NCBI GenBank assembly: GCA_003455715.1
Contig: DMQJ01000507.1
Coordinates: 805 to 7,053 of the forward strand
Reading direction: 5' to 3'
DNA: 6,249 nt
From: Acidimicrobiaceae bacterium
GTDB lineage: Bacteria > Actinomycetota > Acidimicrobiia > Acidimicrobiales > Ilumatobacteraceae
Shown here: positions 4,032 through 6,249 of the stretch, one piece after another
Layout of the letters: the number at the start of each line of letters is the position of its first letter
Position numbering within the stretch: the first letter of the stretch is position 1
Notes under the pieces: generated by a model
Told to the model about the DNA's origin: nothing
Seen by the model: the letters and a program-made list of their open reading frames with translations, nothing else
Database searches by the model: none
Made by a program: the position numbers and the translations under genes

Positions 4032-5474
4032 ATGACTCGTCCGGTCGTCTCCGTCGTGGGGCTCGGGCCGGGTGGGGCCGAGTACGTCACCGAGCACACC
4101 TTGGCCGAGATCGCCCGGGTGCCGCACCGTTACCTGCGCACGGCTGTCCATCCGTCGAGCCACCTCGTACCCGACGCCATCACCTTCGACGAGGTCTACG
4201 AGCAGGCTGACACCTTCGACGACGTCTACGCCGAAATCACAAGGCGCCTCGTGGCCGCAGCCGCGGAGCACGGCGAGGTGCTGTACGCGGTGCCCGGCTC
4301 ACCGCTGGTGCTCGAGCGAACCGTGCGAGCCCTGCGCGCACACGACGGCATCGAGTGCCGCCTGCACCCGGCGATGAGCTTTCTCGACCTCGCCTACGCC
4401 CGCCTCGGCATCGACCCTGTCGAGACCCGACTGACCCTTGTCGACGGCCACGAGTTCGCCACCGCTGCGGCCGGACTCACCGGCCCGCTACTGGTGGCCC
4501 ACACCCACGCCAACTGGGTGCTCAGCGACATCAAGCTCGCGGTCGACGATGCCACGGGCGACGAACCTGTCGTGATCCTCCAACGCCTCGGCACCGACGA
4601 CGAGTGCATCACCCACACCACCTGGGCCGAACTCGACCGCACGGTGGAGGCCGACCACCTCACCTCCATCTACATCCCCGCGCTCGGCGCGCCCGTCGGA
4701 GCGGAGCTCGTCCGCTTCCACCAACTCGCCCGCACCCTGCGCGAACAGTGCCCGTGGGACCAGGAGCAAACCCACGCCAGCCTCGTGCGCTACCTGCTCG
4801 AAGAGACCTACGAACTCGTCGACGCGCTGCAGGCGCTCGACCCCGACGACCCCGCCACCGACGACCACCTGCTGGAGGAACTCGGCGACGTGCTCTACCA
4901 GATCGAGTTCCACGCCACCATCGCCGAGCAGGAAGGCCGCTTCACCATGGCCGACGTGGCTCGCAACGTGCACGACAAGCTGGTGCGTCGCCACCCTCAC
5001 GTGTTCGGCGATGTCGACGCCGCCGACAGCGACACGGTGAAGGCCAACTGGGATGCCATCAAGGCCGCCGAGAAGGGCCGCACCTCTGTGTTCGAGGGCG
5101 TGGCGATGGCCCAGCCTGCCCTGTCGTACGCAGAGGCGGTGCAGCGCAAGGCCGCAAAGCTCGGTTTCGACTGGCCCGACGTGCACGGCGCCCTCCCGAA
5201 GATCGCGGAGGAGGCCGCTGAACTAGTGGCCGCACACGAACACGGCGACCCCGGGCACATCGCCGACGAACTCGGCGACCTGCTGTTCGCAGTGGTCAAC
5301 GTCGCCCGCCACCTCGGTGTCGAGCCAGAGACCGCGCTGCGCGCCGCAGCCCACAAGTTCCGCACGCGGTTCGAAGGCGTGGAACGGCTCGCTCAGCAGC
5401 GAGGCATCGACATGAAGTCGGCCGACCTGGCCACACTCGACGCCCTCTGGGACGAGGTGAAAGCGGCGAGCTGA
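4032..5474 (+). CDS. mazG: Tetrapyrrole methylase-MazG fusion, NTP pyrophosphohydrolase
   Basis: A 480-residue fusion of the kind known from Bacillus YabN. Residues 1-222 are a tetrapyrrole (corrin/porphyrin) methylase-like domain with VVGLGPGG (8-15), VPGSPLVLERTV (87-98) and MSFLDLAYARLGIDP (115-129); its substrate is unknown. Residues about 228-480 are two MazG units. MazG enzymes cleave nucleoside triphosphates to monophosphate and pyrophosphate, removing damaged nucleotides or tuning stress nucleotides. Unit one has CPWDQEQTH (240-248) and the Mg-binding set E258, E261, E283 and D286 (EETYE and EELGD). Unit two has KLGFDW (376-381) and E394, E397, E413 and D416 (EEAAE and DELGD). Both sets look intact; in E. 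coli MazG the C-terminal unit is the active one. ATG 4032 follows the upstream stop by 4 nt with only a weak GATCGG ahead, suggesting translational coupling. The stop is one base from that of the opposing gene. Confidence 0.92.
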   Translation: MTRPVVSVVGLGPGGAEYVTEHTLAEIARVPHRYLRTAVHPSSHLVPDAITFDEVYEQADTFDDVYAEITRRLVAAAAEHGEVLYAVPGSPLVLERTVRALRAHDGIECRLHPAMSFLDLAYARLGIDPVETRLTLVDGHEFATAAAGLTGPLLVAHTHANWVLSDIKLAVDDATGDEPVVILQRLGTDDECITHTTWAELDRTVEADHLTSIYIPALGAPVGAELVRFHQLARTLREQCPWDQEQTHASLVRYLLEETYELVDALQALDPDDPATDDHLLEELGDVLYQIEFHATIAEQEGRFTMADVARNVHDKLVRRHPHVFGDVDAADSDTVKANWDAIKAAEKGRTSVFEGVAMAQPALSYAEAVQRKAAKLGFDWPDVHGALPKIAEEAAELVAAHEHGDPGHIADELGDLLFAVVNVARHLGVEPETALRAAAHKFRTRFEGVERLAQQRGIDMKSADLATLDALWDEVKAAS

Positions 5475-5483
5475 TTCAGCCGC
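5463..5483. terminator. Possible bidirectional terminator at convergent stops
   Basis: GCGGC (5463-5467) and GCCGC (5479-5483) can form a 5-bp stem whose 11-nt loop holds both stop codons. An alternative DNA dyad is GCTGA-T-TCAGC (5470-5480). The stem is short, lies inside coding sequence at both ends, and has no T-run on either strand, so a terminator role is only a possibility. Confidence 0.25.
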
Positions 5484-6249
5484 GGTTGAAGCGGAAGTGC
5501 ATGAGGGCGTGGTCGTCCTGCCCGATCGACATGCGACCAACACACGCCCGGTCGAACGACGTCAGGGCCGAGTACACACTGCTCACATACCAGAGCGAGT
5601 TGAGGTACCCGACGACCATGAGACCAATGGATGCCGGCCGTCCGACCCAGCGCAGAAAGAACGAGGCGACGATCCCCATCGCAAACCCCGCGATCGGCAG
5701 GATGATCATCCTGCTCCACGGGTCCTGCGGTGCCTTCACTGCGCCTGCGGCTCGGCGCAGTGAACCGAGCACCCAGAAGTGGGCACCCACGATCGTCAGC
5801 CCGACGCCGCAGACCAGCGCGAACCGAGCGAACTCGTCGTCGAGCTCGATTCCCAGAGCGAAGACAGCTCCCACCTGCACCACGAGCGCCGCCCAGGCAA
5901 TGCCCGGCCAAGGGGTGTACCGGCTCTTGTGGCGGGCGTTGAGCAGCGCCGCGACGGTCCACCACAGCCAGCCGATGAGGTAGCCGAACACACCGATGAG
6001 CACCAGCAGCACCACCACACGTTGTGCTCGCTCATCGATGAAGAGCGTGTCGTCGAAGCGGAAGTAGATGTATCCCTGCCTCGCCAGCACGATGACAGCG
6101 ATGGGCAACACCAACCACGATGCATGCCCCACCACACACAGCAACCTGGGGATGGTGGTGTGGTGGCGCCGACGCGGTTGGTCCTCCACCAGCGGCACCG
6201 GCCCGGTGACCTGGCGAGGAACCTGCCCGGTCACCTGGCGCGTCGCCAC
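5476..6249 (-). CDS. Six-helix integral membrane protein of unknown function
   Basis: The minus-strand frame is open to the right edge. GTG at 6249-6247 could be the start (257 residues), but the gene may extend further, so treat it as possibly 5'-partial. Residues 4-19 are two copies of an 8-residue repeat (RQVTGQVP and RQVTGPVP) in a polar cytoplasmic-looking tail, followed by basic QPRRRHH. Six hydrophobic segments follow at about 35-56, 77-101, 115-134, 143-165, 180-199 and 207-228, then a short tail ending HFRFNRG. Features such as WLWWTVAALLNARHKSRYTPW (92-112) and the six-helix layout loosely recall actinobacterial DUF4328-like membrane proteins, but I do not recognise the family with confidence. 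No catalytic motif is visible. The gene converges on mazG with one base between stops, so it is transcribed independently of it. Confidence 0.7.
   Translation of the reverse strand: MATRQVTGQVPRQVTGPVPLVEDQPRRRHHTTIPRLLCVVGHASWLVLPIAVIVLARQGYIYFRFDDTLFIDERAQRVVVLLVLIGVFGYLIGWLWWTVAALLNARHKSRYTPWPGIAWAALVVQVGAVFALGIELDDEFARFALVCGVGLTIVGAHFWVLGSLRRAAGAVKAPQDPWSRMIILPIAGFAMGIVASFFLRWVGRPASIGLMVVGYLNSLWYVSSVYSALTSFDRACVGRMSIGQDDHALMHFRFNRG
6193..6240 (-). repeat. 24-bp tandem repeat in the membrane protein's N-terminus
   Basis: On the minus strand, copy one is 6240-6217 and copy two 6216-6193. Each encodes RQVTG(Q/P)VP, and they differ at a few bases. More copies may lie beyond the right edge, so repeat number and true protein start are both open. 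Confidence 0.75.

Noticed and set aside
5488..6065. Repeated string GAAGCGGAAGT at about 5488 and 6055
   Set aside because: Both copies are in the same membrane protein frame and encode similar F-R-F segments; a shared short codon run is enough to explain it.

Overview
The window is GC-rich, densely coded DNA with GTG starts and several weak or absent Shine-Dalgarno (SD) sites. It has actinobacterial traits: a SoxR in the CX2CXCX5C class, a tRNA-Arg(CCG) without encoded CCA, and a SurA-like lipoprotein directly upstream of mazG. An environmental, Acidimicrobiia-like actinobacterium would fit, but the class is an inference and I cannot name a genus. The first 17 bases match the 3' end of the common Illumina adapter at 16 of 17 positions, so the window probably starts at the raw end of an assembled contig.

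Left part (1-1520, all + strand). It opens with the last 56 codons of rtcB (RNA ligase). The rtcB stop codon lies inside the first of 2.7 tandem 28-bp repeats, each carrying a perfect GC-rich hairpin. Next come soxR ([2Fe-2S] MerR-family redox sensor), a tRNA-Arg(CCG) gene, and a small secreted lipoprotein of unknown function with four further cysteines. A hairpin at 1551-1575 probably ends that unit.

Middle (1521-3457). A single SulP-family anion permease gene with a C-terminal STAS domain is preceded by a short AT-containing regulatory-looking array, in which the tetramer ACGT recurs four times at exactly 17-bp steps (1594, 1611, 1628, 1645) and runs into the GTG start. The gene is followed by a tight cluster of overlapping inverted repeats (3390-3457), read here as its terminator region.

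Right part (3458-6249). A probable two-gene unit has a small SurA-N-like lipoprotein (possibly leaderless) followed after 4 nt by a full-length fusion of tetrapyrrole methylase and MazG. The MazG gene converges on a minus-strand six-helix membrane protein, with one base between the two stop codons. That last gene may continue beyond the right edge.

The genes belong to separate housekeeping or stress jobs: RNA repair, redox sensing, anion uptake, envelope protein folding and nucleotide-pool cleaning. I see no CRISPR array, insertion sequence, toxin-antitoxin pair or defence island. The most interesting material is non-coding: the tandem hairpins after rtcB, the 17-bp-phased ACGT array, and the nested inverted repeats after the permease gene. 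I found no convincing new multi-gene system.
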